In this document: positions 1 through 10,555 of the stretch, piece after piece
Layout: each line of letters opens with the position of its first letter
Position numbering within the stretch: position 1 is the first letter of the stretch
Assembly (NCBI GenBank): GCA_032433765.1
Contig: JAVIAB010000024.1
Location: 13,410,578-13,474,577, forward strand
Reading direction: 5' to 3'
Source of the DNA: Megaustenia siamemsis
Taxonomy: Eukaryota > Mollusca > Gastropoda > Stylommatophora > Ariophantidae
DNA length: 64,000 bases
Notes under the pieces: model-generated
What the model was told of the DNA's origin: nothing
The model's input: only the letters and a program-made list of their open reading frames with translations
The model's database searches: none
Made by a program: the position numbers and the translations under genes

Positions 1-87
1 TAATAGAATATAGATTGTACAAAGCTCTTACACAACGTTTCCACATACATAACACAATCATTGTGATTTTGTACGTTTTATAATATC

Positions 88-782
88 GACAAGTAAAAGA
101 ATTCTTAAATATTATGTAGAGCCAGTCCATGACAATTTCTTTGCATTGTTAGAAACGCCACTGCCAATCCAGTTAATATCTCCTTTCAAGAGTTACATCC
201 CGTTTATCATTTCTCACTTACGACCAGTGCTTATAACGTAATCTAATGAAGCCATGGTTACAAGATAATACCTTACAGTGTACAGTCTGTGTACAATTTA
301 CTAAGACCACTCAGGGAGAAGGTATATACTACTACAAGTAGCATGTTTCTCATTACTTACCCTTGCCCCTATATGGATGTGAATCATGGATAATAGGACA
401 ACAGACAAGAAAATCACTGGAGTTTGTAGAAATGTGGTTTTACAGAAAACTGTTGAGAATACCATGGACAGCTAAGAAGAGTGATGAAAAGGTTCTGAAT
501 GAGGCCAAAGCAAAAACGAGAGCTAATTTCCAATATTAGGAAGAAACAATCATCATTTGTTGGCCATGTAATGAGAAGGGAACAACTGGAATATATTGTA
601 ACAACTGGGAAAAATTGAGGGACGGAAAGATAGAGGGAAGCAAAGAAAAAAGATGCCAGACAGCTTAAAAAATGGCTTGGCAGAAGGTCAACAACAGAAA
701 TGATAAATAACTGTCGTGATCGAAAGTTGTGGTGAGACATGATCACCTACGCCAGCAGGCCAAGTACTTGATGATGATGATA
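88..782 (+). mobile_element. LINE family A 3' tail, interrupted
   Basis: This is the decayed C-terminal end of a LINE reverse-transcriptase ORF. It reads through LLRIPWTAKK, FVGHVMRREQLEYIVTTGK, RSTTEMINNCRDRKLW and DMITYASRPST, then a stop and a TGATGATGATGA tail. The last three blocks recur at 6.3, 17.3, 50.4 and 61.2 kb, which defines family A. The coding part from about 88 to 128 is separated from the rest by a 230-bp foreign segment (129-358). Frameshifts and stops make it non-functional. I assign only LINE, not a clade. Confidence 0.8.
129..358 (-). other. Inverted copy of exon-1/intron sequence inside LINE-A
   Basis: These bases are, by eye, about 90% identical to the reverse complement of 4,874-5,115. 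The match starts in the last few bases of candidate micro-exon 1 (GGCAAGG followed by GTAAGT here, GTAGGT there) and runs into the following intron. LINE-A coding sequence lies on both sides (GCCAGT on the left, TATATGGATG on the right). The segment is therefore either a transposed host-gene fragment or a dispersed repeat whose edge meets the exon. No target duplication is obvious. Confidence 0.65.
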
Positions 783-858
783 ATATCGATGATTATTTGT
801 TACAAAATTAATTAAAATATATTGTCTATATTAACATTATACTTGTGTTATATATTAA

Positions 859-914
859 TGCACTTGTCAACTTACAATAGATAATATAAAATATATTGTT
901 AGTTGACTAGTGCA
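859..914. repeat. Short inverted repeat (hairpin)
   Basis: Arms 859-879 and 894-914 pair over 21 bp with two mismatches around a 14-bp AT-only spacer. The surroundings are AT-rich and no coding sequence is seen. It could be a MITE remnant or a chance cruciform. Confidence 0.6.
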
Positions 915-966
915 CGTAATTATACAATATGGCGACGTAAAACATAATTTATTTTGATGTAAGAAT

Positions 967-1370
967 CATCATCATCATGTGCCATACCGGCTGGCGTAGG
1001 CGATCATGTCCCTCCACAATCTTTTATCTACAGTGCATCGTTTCAGTTATGTTGTTGACTGTTTTCCATGCCATGACTCCAAGCTATCCAGTATTTTCTC
1101 TCTTTGTCGTCCGCGATCTCTCTTTCCTTTTATTTTGCCAGTTGTAACCAAGTATTCCAACTTTCCTCTTCTCATGATGTGCCCGAAAAATGTTGATTGC
1201 TTCTTTCTGATGTTTTTTAAGAGCTCTCTTTATGTGTTGGCCTCTTTGAGAACTTCCTCACTGGTCTTTTTAGCTGTCCAGGGAACTTTCAACATTCTTC
1301 TGAGAAATCCCATCTCTGTGGCCTCTAATCGTCTTGTCATATGTTTATCTACTATCCATGACTCGCTTAC
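967..1370 (-). mobile_element. LINE family B, 5'-truncated, with target duplication
   Basis: Read on the minus strand, this is an RT C-terminus: RRLEATEMGFLRRMLKVPW, then KKTSEEVLKEANT, with further family-B blocks to a (GAT)n tail at 967-978. An 11-bp target-site duplication (GATGTAAGAAT) flanks it at 956-966 and 1371-1381, so both ends are certain. This is a typical 5'-truncated retroposition product of 404 bp. Confidence 0.88.
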
Positions 1371-1636
1371 GATGTAAGAATAACAATAATTAAACTTGTT
1401 AGTCTTTCTATTATTCTCATCACACACTCAGCAGCTGTCCATAAGTGATGAGATCTCCTCCCCAGATAACACGGAGCGAGAAACCATTAACTGGTAAACA
1501 ATTCTGCCTTCATTATTCCCGTGTCATTCCTAAATCTGACATGACTAACATGAAACATGAAGATGTGAGAGTTGAATCAAAGATACAGATTCACGAACAG
1601 CATCGACATCTTTAATCCGACCTACATTTCGAGCTT

Positions 1637-1895
1637 GGGAACCGCGATAGCTCAGTGGTTAGTGAACTTGACTACAAAGGACAAGAGGTAGGGTTCGATC
1701 CCAACTAACGGCTTCCGGTTCATCCAACCTTAAATGGGTACCAGATTTTGTTATGGGAAAGTAAACCCGCACGGGCGTAATACCGACTACATTACCCCAA
1801 CAATCATGTGCCGAAAGTCTGTAAAATTTATGGTCACTAACACCATATTCCCTACACGACACTTGACGTGACGGGGCTCTTTACTTTTTTTTTTA
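1637..1895 (+). mobile_element. SINE1 (tRNA-derived SINE)
   Basis: The head resembles a tRNA: A box around TAGCTCAGTGGTTAG and B box GGTTCGATCCC. A body of about 190 bp follows (AAATGGGTACC, GGGCGTAATACCGAC, ATGGTCACTAACACC), ending in a T-rich TTTACTTTTTT tail. The same sequence recurs at 10.3, 23.3, 37.1 and 62.7 kb. It is not a tRNA gene, because no 3' acceptor arm follows the B box. Confidence 0.88.
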
Positions 1896-1907
1896 TTAGC
1901 CTACTAA

Positions 1908-1980
1908 AACTTTGACCACCGTCAAAGTGATTGGAGCCTCATTACGTACTAGTACAGAAGAAGCCATGGAGAGGAATTCG
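1908..1980 (-). repeat. Dispersed repeat shared with 59.6 kb
   Basis: The reverse complement of this segment matches 59,626-59,696 closely (CTCTCCATGGCTTCTTCTG, then GATGAGGCTCCAATC, then GGTGGTC). In both places a family C LINE tail lies nearby. It may be an upstream part of a longer element; its function is unknown. Confidence 0.6.
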
Positions 1981-1985
1981 AAGAA

Positions 1986-2409
1986 TAGAAAATCTTCTCA
2001 ACATTCCTATATGGTGCAGAAACATGGACATTAGACAAGAAAACAGAACAGAGAATTGAAGCCTTCGACATGTGGATATATAAAGGAATAGGTAGAATTG
2101 GATGGAAGGAAAAGAAAACAAACGATGAAGTCTTAAAACAATTAAAAATAAAAGAGAACTGCTAAGCACAATTCAAACAAGACAAATGCGATTTTTGGGC
2201 CATGTTAAAATACACAACAGCCTACTAAAAGTAATCCTGGAGGAAAAAATACAAGGTAAAAGAGGAAGACCAAGACTAACATAGTAACATCAAAAGATGG
2301 ACAAATCAGCCTATGACAACCTGCACCATCAAAGCAAGAGACAGCAGAATGGCGCTCCATGGTAGCCAACCTTTGTTGCGGAGAAAGCACTCGATGATGA
2401 TGATGATGA
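1986..2409 (+). mobile_element. LINE family C 3' tail
   Basis: RT C-terminal sequence: a YGAETWTLDKKTEQRIEAF-like block, WIYKGIGRIGWKEKKTNDE, then GHVK and TTCTIKARDSRMALHGSQ in shifting frames, ending in GATGATGATGATGATGAG. Homologous copies lie at 54.8, 59.8 and 60.6 kb. Several frameshifts are present. Confidence 0.8.
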
Positions 2410-2727
2410 GTTCGGAAAAAAAATCTTCTCAGTGAGTTACAAATAGTAACGTAAAGAGTGTACGAGAACAAGTTTCACACAGGAGATCGCCGAGAATACC
2501 AATTTAAACATGAGCTTTTCATTGCCTTTGTAAGTACAGGACAAAAATACACCGCAATGTAGAGCCACACTTGATTAGTTTATTACAGAAAGTTGTCCAT
2601 TCTGACAGGCCATACCGATATTTAGAGCAAAGACATTCTCATCAATATGTCTTCATGTTTGGTCCGCTTACGATTTTAGTGACTGCCAGATTTTTTTATT
2701 GTTTTTATTCAAACCATATATATAGGG
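2410..2727. other. Unassigned intronic sequence
   Basis: No element, repeat or convincing exon is recognised. A GTAAGT at 2,530 follows a weak CACACAG acceptor, but the enclosed 47 nt is not a multiple of three, so I do not call an exon. Confidence 0.4.
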
Positions 2728-3075
2728 GGAACTGGTTGGTCTCGAGGCAAGGCGCCGGCCTTGAGACATAGAGTTCGTGAGTTCAAATCCCGACTGGACC
2801 AGTTGGAATTTGATTTATAATTTCTCTGTGCGGTAACCAATCCTGGTCTCAGTAGGGAGACCCGGCTTGAAACGTGAATTACTCATCGGCAGAAAAAAAA
2901 TATGTGTACATCCGAAGACGGAGTTATCTGCCTGTACGAAGATAAACCACTGTGCACACGGCTGCCAGGGAAACATTGATTAACACGTAAAATTCAGTTC
3001 CTAGTCTCTAGGGACTTCGTCAGAGATGAAAGCTGGTGAACGCAAAAAAAAGAATATAAAAAAGCGATAAATCCC
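2728..3075 (+). mobile_element. SINE2 (tRNA-derived SINE)
   Basis: Begins GGGGAACTGGTTGGTCTCGA with A-box-like sequence, has B box GTTCAAATCCCG, and a body with CTCTGTGCGG, GCAGATAACTCCG-like (reverse sense) and CTAGGGACTTCGTC motifs, ending in an A-rich tail. A second copy in the other orientation at 32.5-32.9 kb carries a clear target duplication. Confidence 0.85.
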
Positions 3076-3117
3076 GTCGTGCTTCAGAAGGTTTGGGTTA
3101 TCTGATGAAACGAATCG

Positions 3118-4388
3118 TGTCCCGTGTACTAGAACAATATGGTACTGAAGTCTATAATAGTATATGTCCCGTGTACTAGAACAATATGGTACTGAGGTCT
3201 ATAATAGTATATGTCCCGTGTACTAGAACAATATGGTACTGAAGTCTATAATAATATATGTCCCGTGTACTAGAACAATATGGTACTGAAGTCTATAATA
3301 ATATATGACCCGTGTACTAGAACAATATGGTACTGAGGTCTATAATAATATATGTCCCGTGTACTAGAGCAATATGGTACTGAGGTCTATAATATTATAT
3401 GTCCCGTGTACTAGAGCAATATGGTACTGAGGTCTATAATAATATATGTCCCGTGTACTAGAGCAATATGGTACTGAGGTCTATAATTATATATGTCCCG
3501 TGTACTAGAGCAATATGGTACTGAGGTCTATAATAATATATGTCCCGTGTACTAGAGCAATATGGTACTGAGGTCTATAATAATATATGTCCCGTGTACT
3601 AGAGCAATATGGTACTGAGGTCTATAATAATATATGTCCCGTGTACTAGAGCAATATGATACTGAGGTCTATAATAATATATGTCCCGTGTACTAGAGCA
3701 ATATGGTACTGAGGTCTATAATAATATATGTCCCGTGTACTAGAGCAATATGGTACTGAGGTCTATAATAATATATGTCCCGTGTACTAGAGCAATATGG
3801 TACTGAGGTCTATAATAATATATGTCCCGTGTACTAGAGCAATATGGTACTGAGGTCTATAATAATATATGTCCCGTGTACTAGAGCAATATGGTACTGA
3901 GGTCTATAATAATATATGTCCCGTGTACTAGAGCAATATGGTACTGAGGTCTATAATAATATATGTCCCGTGTACTAGAGCAATATGGTACTGAGGTCTA
4001 TAATAATATATGTCCCGTGTACTAGAGCAATATGGTACTGAGGTCTATAATAATATATGTCCCGTGTACTAGAACAATATGGTACTGAGGTCTATAATAA
4101 TATATGTCCCGTGTACTAGAGCAATATGGTACTGAGGTCTATAATAATATATGTCCCGTGTACTAGAGCAATATGATACTGAGGTCTATAATAATATATG
4201 TCCCGTGTACTAGAGCAATATGGTACTGAGGTCTATAATAATATATGTCCCGTGTACTAGAGCAATATGGCACTGAGGTCTATAATAATATATGTCCCGT
4301 GTACTAGAGCAATATGGTACTGAGGTCTATAATAATATATGCCCCGTGTACTAGAGCAATATGGTACTGAGGTCTATAATAATATATG
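3118..4388 (+). repeat. 47-bp minisatellite, about 27 copies, at the edge of LINE-B
   Basis: Nearly identical 47-bp units (GTCCCGTGTACTAGAGCAAT, then ATGGTACTGAGGTC and an ATAATAATATAT end) run directly into family B coding sequence at 4,389. Translated, a unit reads VLEQYGTEVYN, which can be aligned with the RT motif SVLLYGCESW that normally precedes this part of family B. The array therefore probably arose from LINE codons. The left-hand units are more diverged. Confidence 0.85.
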
Positions 4389-4763
4389 AATAGATCTATT
4401 TTGACATTGACAACAGATATGGAATTTCGAAGAAAAACGTTGAAAGCTTCCTGGAAAACTAAAATGACTAACGAGGAAATTCTCAAAGGGGCCAACACAA
4501 AAAGGGAGCTTTTTAGAAACATCGGAAAGAAACAATCAACATTTTTTTCGGCACATCACGAAATGGGAACGTTGGAATATTTGGTTACAACTGGCAAAAT
4601 AAAAGGAAAGTGAAATCTTGGACGACAAAGAGAGAAAACCGTAAATAGCATGGTGTCATGGCATGGAAAACAACTCACAACGGAATTGATACATTGCACG
4701 GTGGATAGAAGATTGTGTAAGGACATGATCGCCTACACCAACCGGTATGGCACATGATGATGA
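4389..4763 (+). mobile_element. LINE family B 3' tail
   Basis: Reads LTTDMEFRRKTLKASWKTK, TNEEILKGANTKRELF, KKQSTFF, then MGTLEYLVTTGKIKGK and, after a frameshift, a TAY-like C-terminus and GATGATGATT. The 47-bp array replaces the sequence directly upstream. No 5' target duplication can be recognised. Confidence 0.8.
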
Positions 4764-4845
4764 TTTTAACATCTCAAAAACAGACTTGGTTATTTGGCAC
4801 GATCCATTTTATGAGTAAATTAATAAAACTTTATGTCTTTCTCAG

Positions 4846-4881
4846 GTTTTTAAAGTTAAAGAAAAGGAACTAGAGGCAAGG
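4846..4881 (+). CDS. Candidate micro-exon 1 (36 nt)
   Basis: The acceptor is TTATGTCTTTCTCAG and the donor GTAGGT. In phase 0 the exon reads VFKVKEKELEAR, a charged, helix-prone peptide; phase 1 has TAG and phase 2 has TAA, so only phase 0 is open. It is the first of 13 short, symmetric, same-strand exons that I infer to form one gene. No start codon or signal-peptide exon is seen upstream in the window, so the 5' end probably lies outside. The intron side of the donor is duplicated in inverted orientation at 129-358. RNA evidence would settle it. Confidence 0.65.
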
Positions 4882-5246
4882 GTAGGTAATGAGAAACATG
4901 CTATTTGTAGAAGTAGACGAAATATCTTCTCCCTGAGTGATCTTAGTAAATTGTACACAGACTGTACACTCTAAGGTATTATCTTGTAACCATGGCATCA
5001 TTAGATTACGTCATAAGTTCTGGTCGTAAGTGAGAAAGTGATAAACGGGATGTAATTCTTGAAAGGAGATATTAACTGGATTGGCAGTGGCGTTTCTAAC
5101 AATGCAAAGAAATTCTCATGGATAATTGCATAAACAGTTAACGGACATCAAGTGGGCTCCCTCTCTTCGTTGACCGAGTGATAATGAACTATGTTGATAA
5201 ACACACACATATGTCCTTAACTAAAATCTGACATATTCTGTTTCAG

Positions 5247-5267
5247 ATAAAAGGTTTGATAAATTCA
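5247..5267 (+). CDS. Candidate micro-exon 2 (21 nt)
   Basis: Acceptor CATATTCTGTTTCAG, donor GTAAGTAACG. Phase 0 reads IKGLINS; phase 1 starts with TAA. It lies only 365 bp after exon 1, the shortest intron of the set, in sequence with no recognised repeat. Confidence 0.68.
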
Positions 5268-6294
5268 GTAAGTAACGTGATATATGATGTGTTTAGTCCT
5301 GATTGTCCGTAAAAATAAGCTTGATTTTACATGAAGGTTATCGTACGGGGGTCACCAGCATCGTTATCATCGCATAGTTTGCCTTGTTTAAACTTAACTC
5401 CCGTAACAGCCACTTTGAACATTCTTTTATCCTGAGTGAGATATCCAGCGTCTGCAACAGTCATTCCCAGCCTATCTTTTATATCTAGTATCTACCTTCG
5501 TATTTGCCCTCCCAAATCTCTATCTCAACTCATAAGACCTTAATGGAAGCAGCCAAAAGATGAACGAAACACCGTAGCGATGGCGCATAATCTCTAAAGC
5601 GAAACCTCGGGTTGACTTTCAGGAACAATCCACATTAAGTGCTGCGAGTAAACTTCGAACAAACCAACAAGTGTTATTGAATAGCTCCCAATGGCATGAC
5701 ATATTCAGCCTATCAACTCCACGATGTTTGAAGGTTGCGTTCACAACACTTTTATTGCCAAAGAACCCGCTGGCAGGCGCATGGATTCAGTAGCACCAGC
5801 GTTAATTTTCTAAGTGGAACATCCGGCTAACTCTAACTTAGCAATTTCCATTGGAGAGTCGAAATCAATCAATCTCCAAACACTAATTCTGCAGCGGTTT
5901 GATGGAACATAAGCACTAGTCGACCATCTTAAAACTGGAAATCCAAGACACCTGTGGCGTGGGGAGGTACGAGTACGTGTCAATCCGACGAAGACAACGG
6001 TGGCATGGTTTTATTTTAAAAATGACACAGTCAATAAGTCAAAGCCAGATATGAATGTCTTTGTACAGATGTGTATGCACTGGCGATCCTGAATCTCCGA
6101 AAAAAAACGCTAGTGGAATGACTGGAAAAGTTGCAAAATGCGGCAATGTGCATCGTCCTTGAGTGCACCTTCTTGATTTTCCCACCATGGCAGACAGAAT
6201 AAGACTTAGCCTAGCTATGCCTACTTTCGAATCAGTGCAGATCCGGAACATCCGATATTCTTTGAGTTTGCTGGTACAGAATGTATTATTGTTA
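5268..6294. other. Unassigned intronic sequence
   Basis: Mostly unique sequence with no LINE motif, tandem repeat or convincing exon. Minus-strand ORFs here are short and featureless. Confidence 0.4.
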
Positions 6295-6548
6295 ATCATC
6301 ATCATCATCAAATCCCGGGCCTGCTGGCGTTGGTGATCATGTCTCTCCACAACTTTCCATCTCGACAGTTTTTTATGTTGTTGACCTACTGCCAAGCCAT
6401 TCTCTTAAGCTGTCTGGTAATTTTTCTCTTTGCTTCCCTCTATCTCACGTCCCTCAATTTTCCCAGTTGTTACAATATATTCAAGCTGTTATCTTCTCAT
6501 TACATGGCCAAAAAATCATGATTGTTTCTTCGTAATATTGGAAATTAT
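6295..6548 (-). mobile_element. LINE family A 3' tail
   Basis: Minus strand: (GAT)n tail at 6,295-6,310, then the reverse-coded C-terminus with family A blocks (NNC/RSTTEM-like, EYIVTTGK, GHVMR). The copy is truncated at about 6,548 and frameshifted. Confidence 0.78.
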
Positions 6549-6757
6549 AGAGTGGGCACGAGTGCCGTCAGAGTGCAGTACTCCCTTCCTCGTGGTCATC
6601 ACACAGGACAAAAAATGTAAACAGCAAAACCCATTGGTTGTTAAGACCAGAAGTGCTGTTTTTAATTTTCGAGAATTCTTCTGAGAGAGGCACAGTAATG
6701 TTCACAGATTTATCTGTTGTTCGATACATATGAGGTTCCTGAGTTTCCGCAGTCTAT

Positions 6758-7082
6758 CATCATCATATAGCCTGCCGGCTGGCGTAGGCGATCATGTCCC
6801 TCCACAATCTTCTATCCACAGTGCATCGTATCAGTTCTGTTGTTGACTGTTTTCCATGCCATGACACCAAGCTATCCAGTATTTTCTCTCTTTGTCGTCC
6901 GCGATCACCGTTTCCTTTTATTTTACCAGTTGTAACCAAGTATTCCAACTTGCCTCTTCTCATGATGTGCCCGAAAAATGTTGATTGCTTCTTTCTGATG
7001 TTTTTTAAGAGCTCCCTTTTTGTGTTGGCCTCTTTGAGAATTTCCTCATTGGTCTTTTTATCTGTCCAGGGAACTTTCAACA
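6758..7082 (-). mobile_element. LINE family B, 5'-truncated, with target duplication
   Basis: Reads on the minus strand MLKVPWTDKKTNEEILKEAN, FFGHIMRRGKLEYLVTTGKI, then STTELIRCTVDRRLWRDMI, with a short ATGATGAT tail. It is uninterrupted over more than 100 codons, so fairly young. A 13-bp target duplication (TTCCGCAGTCTAT) flanks it at 6,745-6,757 and 7,083-7,095. Only the C-terminal part of the RT ORF was inserted. Confidence 0.9.
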
Positions 7083-7452
7083 TTCCGCAGTCTATGTTGG
7101 AGTCAGTGGTGCTTTCGCATTGGTTACAAGTAGTCTGCATGGAAATTATTATTAACACTAAATCTCTAGCATGGCTAGAGACACAGCCTTATACAAATAT
7201 GTGTTTACTCAGTGACATATAAGAGTATGCTCAGAAAGATTTTATTGGCTGGACTCGAAGGCATGGTCAGACTCTCGGGGGATGTTATCTAACAAAAGTC
7301 TACGTTGTTTTTCGAGCCAGGGTACGCGGGTGTAAAAGGTAATGAGTAAGCTGACAGACTTGTCAGTTGAGTGCACAAGGGCAAATGGCGCAAAGACATT
7401 CTGAAAATTTTCGGCGAGTCTAGATGAAAAAAAATAATATTTATAAAATGCC

Positions 7453-7520
7453 CATGTAAACGTAGTCATGAACAAACTGTAAGAATACCATGTAAACGTA
7501 GTCATGAACAAATTGTACGT
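7453..7520. repeat. 36-bp direct duplication
   Basis: CATGTAAACGTAGTCATGAA and its neighbours occur twice, 36 bp apart. Confidence 0.75.
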
Positions 7521-7839
7521 TACTATGTAAAACAGGGAGATGCCCAACGAAGCCCTACGCAGGAATCCAAAGTGGTCTTGTCAAACAATAGAAACCCGGT
7601 GTCGTTAGTCGCCTAACGTTGAGGATATACTTCAAAAGTGACTTGATCATTTATGGACTTGATCGATGTGCAATGAGGATGACCTGTCGACTGAACTAAA
7701 CCTAACTTGTTCTTTCCTTATACTTATATCACATATTTATGTGTTTTATTTTTCTTGTAACTATATATACTTGGCTCAACACTTTTGAAAAACAAAGCAA
7801 TAACTACGGAACAAAAAGGGCAATATACAAATCAATTTT

Positions 7840-8320
7840 TCTATCCAATCTTGGACAACCTATGTAAAGCAGAAGAGGAGGCTAAATGCATTCCATATGC
7901 GATGTCTGCGCCGTATTCTTGGTATCACCTGGAAGGATAAAGTGACAAAGTGAAAGATAAAATGATGTTGAGGTCATGACTCGCACAGGCCTACCGAATA
8001 TCTACACGCTGCTCAAACAACGTAGGTTACGCTGGCTTGGCCATGTACACCGTTTGAAAGATGGCCTCACACCGAAAGATATACTCAACGGACAACTGGC
8101 AGATGGTAAAAGAACTAGGGGGCGCCCAAAACTTCGATTTTGAGATGTGTGTTAACGGACATGAAGAATCTGAACATAAACCCTGCAGCATGGGAAGACA
8201 TAGCTGCAGACCGCAATCTATGGAAACACACTCTGAAGGTTCACCTCAAAGAAGAAGCAGACAGATTCATAGAGAAAGAGAATACACGGCGAAAGAAAAG
8301 AAAAAATAGAAAAAATAACA
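7840..8320 (+). mobile_element. LINE RT C-terminus, D-like subfamily
   Basis: Frames in succession give FHMRCLRRILGITWKDKVT, then LRWLGH-like sequence, a K-R-G-R-P-K-L-R block in decayed form, and CVLTDMKNLNINPAAWEDI followed by AADRNLWKHTLKVHLKEEA. This is the thumb and C-terminal region of a LINE RT. The last 57 codons are open; the rest is frameshifted. It ends in an A-rich stretch. Confidence 0.75.
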
Positions 8321-8381
8321 TTTCTAGGGGCGCTGACAAATCCATAGTCAGCTATGACTGACGGAGGCTACTATATATGTA

Positions 8382-8394
8382 TATATATTTATAC

Positions 8395-8440
<46 letters not shown>
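8382..8440. repeat. (AT)n microsatellite
   Basis: More than 20 perfect AT dinucleotides, preceded by imperfect TATA-rich units, between two LINE tails. Confidence 0.95.
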
Positions 8441-8441
<1 letters not shown>

Positions 8442-8442
<1 letters not shown>

Positions 8443-8960
8443 ACCTCTCGGCTTCGTTTCCAAGTCTAAGACCAAAGCCGAAGGGGAAGATGGTTGGGGC
8501 ACGTCCAGCGAATTAAAGATAACTATCTTCCTAAGCAAATACGTTATCCTGAAATGCTGAACTAATACAAGGAAAAAGAAAAACCGGCATACCTAAACTA
8601 CGATATAGAGATATATGTAAATCATCTCTGAATGACTTCTCCGTCTGTGAAATGGACTGGGAACATCTGGCAAGTGATCGCACACCATGGAGAGCCTGTA
8701 TAAGAAATGGCATAACATCATTTGAGACTGTGATTTGCAAAACATGGGAGAGAAAACACTCATGAAAACAGACGGAAAACAATATGGATCAATGAGCCTA
8801 ACTTATTCGTTCTGTAGTTGAATGTGTTTGTCAAACATTGGTAGACTCAGGCATGAGAGAAGCTGTTCGACAATAACAAAACATCGAAAAAAAATACACA
8901 ATAGCCACCACTAAACCATTCGACAAGGCGAAACGGACAATATATGGATATATGTGTGTG
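8442..8960 (+). mobile_element. LINE family D 3' end with C-terminal Cys/His motif
   Basis: Reads GKRKTGIPKLRYRDICKSSL, NDFSVCEMDWEHLASDRTPW and RACIRNGITSF, then about 45 codons on MCLSNIGRLRHERSCST, the end of a Cys/His finger-like terminus. The same terminus occurs at 35.4 kb. Earlier parts are absent: the copy begins within an LRRLKWLGH-type block. Point decay includes a stop inside the finger. Confidence 0.78.
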
Positions 8961-8981
8961 TATGTGTGTTTTTCTTGATAG

Positions 8982-8987
8982 AAAAAA
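8982..8987 (+). CDS. Possible 6-nt micro-exon (weak)
   Basis: TTTTTCTTGATAG is followed by AAAAAA and then GTAAGTAAAG. Six-nucleotide exons are known in schistosome micro-exon genes, and it lies in the right strand and order (KK in phase 0). Such a short match can easily be chance, so I leave it outside the count of 13. Confidence 0.25.
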
Positions 8988-9202
8988 GTAAGTAAAGGTG
9001 CCCTCAATGCTTGACTAGGCGTATGGAGAATATGAAATAAGTGAACATAAGTGTTCATGACCACGACATATGTATGGGTGTAACACGCCAGGCCGTCATT
9101 ACTTCCAGGCATAAACTCTGGTACACATTTTTGAAGATTGGTTGAAGTGCAGAGCCTTGTAGATCCAGAACAAAATGTTATCGGGCCTTTCTGATAACAA
9201 AG

Positions 9203-9782
9203 GAAGCACACCGATTGGTCACCGAGGCTCACACTTTTACCACACCGATTGGTCACCGAGGCTCACACTTTTACCACACCGATTGGTCACCGAGGCTCAC
9301 ACTTTTACCACACCGATTGGTCACCGAGGCTCACACTTTTACCACACCGATTGGTCACCGAGGCTCACACTTTTACCACACCGATTGGTCACCGAGGCTC
9401 ACACTTTTACCATACCGATTGGTCACCGAGGCTCACACTTTTACCATACCGATTGGTCACCGAGGCTCACACTTTTACCATACCGATTGGTCACCGAGGC
9501 TCACACTTTTACCACACCGATTGGTCACCGAGGCTCACACTTTTACCATACCGATTGGTCACCGAGGCTCACACTTTTACCATACCGATTGGTCACCGAG
9601 GCTCACACTTTTACCATACCGATTGGTCATCGAGGCTCACACTTTTACCACACCGATTGGTCACCGAGGCTCACACTTTTACCATACCGATTGGTCACCG
9701 AGGCTCACACTTTTACCATACCGATTGGTCACCGAGGCTCACACGTTTACCATACCGATTCGTCACCGAGGCTCATACTTTT
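9203..9782. repeat. 34-bp minisatellite, 17 copies
   Basis: Units contain CCGATTGGTCACCGAGGCTC followed by ACACTTTTACCA. Copies differ mainly at one C/T position. Because 34 is not a multiple of three, three overlapping long ORFs appear on the + strand; these are artefacts of the array. No LINE ancestry is recognised. Confidence 0.93.
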
Positions 9783-9787
9783 TTCTT

Positions 9788-10310
9788 ACATGATCAAACA
9801 TGATGACTATACTATACTGTACCTAAATGATGACTATACTATACTGTACCTAAATGATGACTATACTATACTGTACCTAAATGACGACTATACTATACTG
9901 TACCTAAATGACGACTAAGCTGTACCTAAATGAAGACTATACTGTGCCTAAATGATGACTATACTATACTGTGCCTAAATGATGACTATACTATACTGTA
10001 CCTAAATGATGACTATACTATACTGTACCTAAATGACGACTAAGCTGTACCTAAATGAAGACTATACTGTGCCTAAATGATGACTATACTATACTGTGCC
10101 TAAATGATGATTATACTATACTGTACCTAAATGATGACTATACTATACTGTACCTAAATGATGACTATACTATACTGTACCTAAATGACGACTAAGCTGT
10201 ACCTAAATGAAGACTATACTCTGCCTAAATGATGACTATACTATACTGTACCTAAATGACGACTAAGCTGTACCTAAATGAAGACTATACTGTGCCTAAA
10301 TGATGACTTT
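9788..10310. repeat. 27/22/18-bp composite minisatellite, left part
   Basis: Units of the type ATGATGACTATACTATACTG + TACCTAA (27 bp) alternate with shorter ones lacking part of the TATACTA stretch (22 bp) and an AAGCTG variant of about 18 bp. The order of long and short units repeats, indicating a higher-order pattern. A SINE1 copy splits the array. Confidence 0.9.
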
Positions 10311-10555
10311 GTAATGTAAAAAGCCCCGTCCCACCTAGTGGCTTATAGGAAATATGATGTTAGTGACCATCATTTTTATAGACCTTTGACACATGATTTT
10401 TGGGGTAATGTGGTCGTTATTACGCCCATGCTGCTTTACTTTCCCAGAAAAGAATCGGGTAGCCATTTAAGGTTGGGTGAACCCGGAAGCTGGTTCGTAC
10501 CCTACCTCTTGTCCTTTGTAGTGCAGTTCACTAACCACTGAGCTATCGCGGCTCA
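10311..10555 (-). mobile_element. SINE1 inserted in the minisatellite, with target duplication
   Basis: A full SINE1 in reverse: the A-box region (GAGCTATCGCGGCTC in reverse sense) is at the right end, the tail at the left. The 13-bp duplication AAATGATGACTTT at 10,298-10,310 and 10,556-10,568 is itself minisatellite sequence. The array therefore existed before the insertion. Confidence 0.9.

Noticed and set aside
1637..1710. tRNA gene at the SINE1 head
   Set aside because: A and B boxes only; body and five repeated copies show a SINE.
2482..2528. Possible exon before GTAAGT at 2,529
   Set aside because: Acceptor CACACAG has no pyrimidine tract and the 47 nt would shift the frame.
9175..9918. 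Overlapping 184-247-codon + strand ORFs with regular repeats
   Set aside because: They exist in all three frames because the 34-bp array has no stop in any frame; no flanking coding signal.
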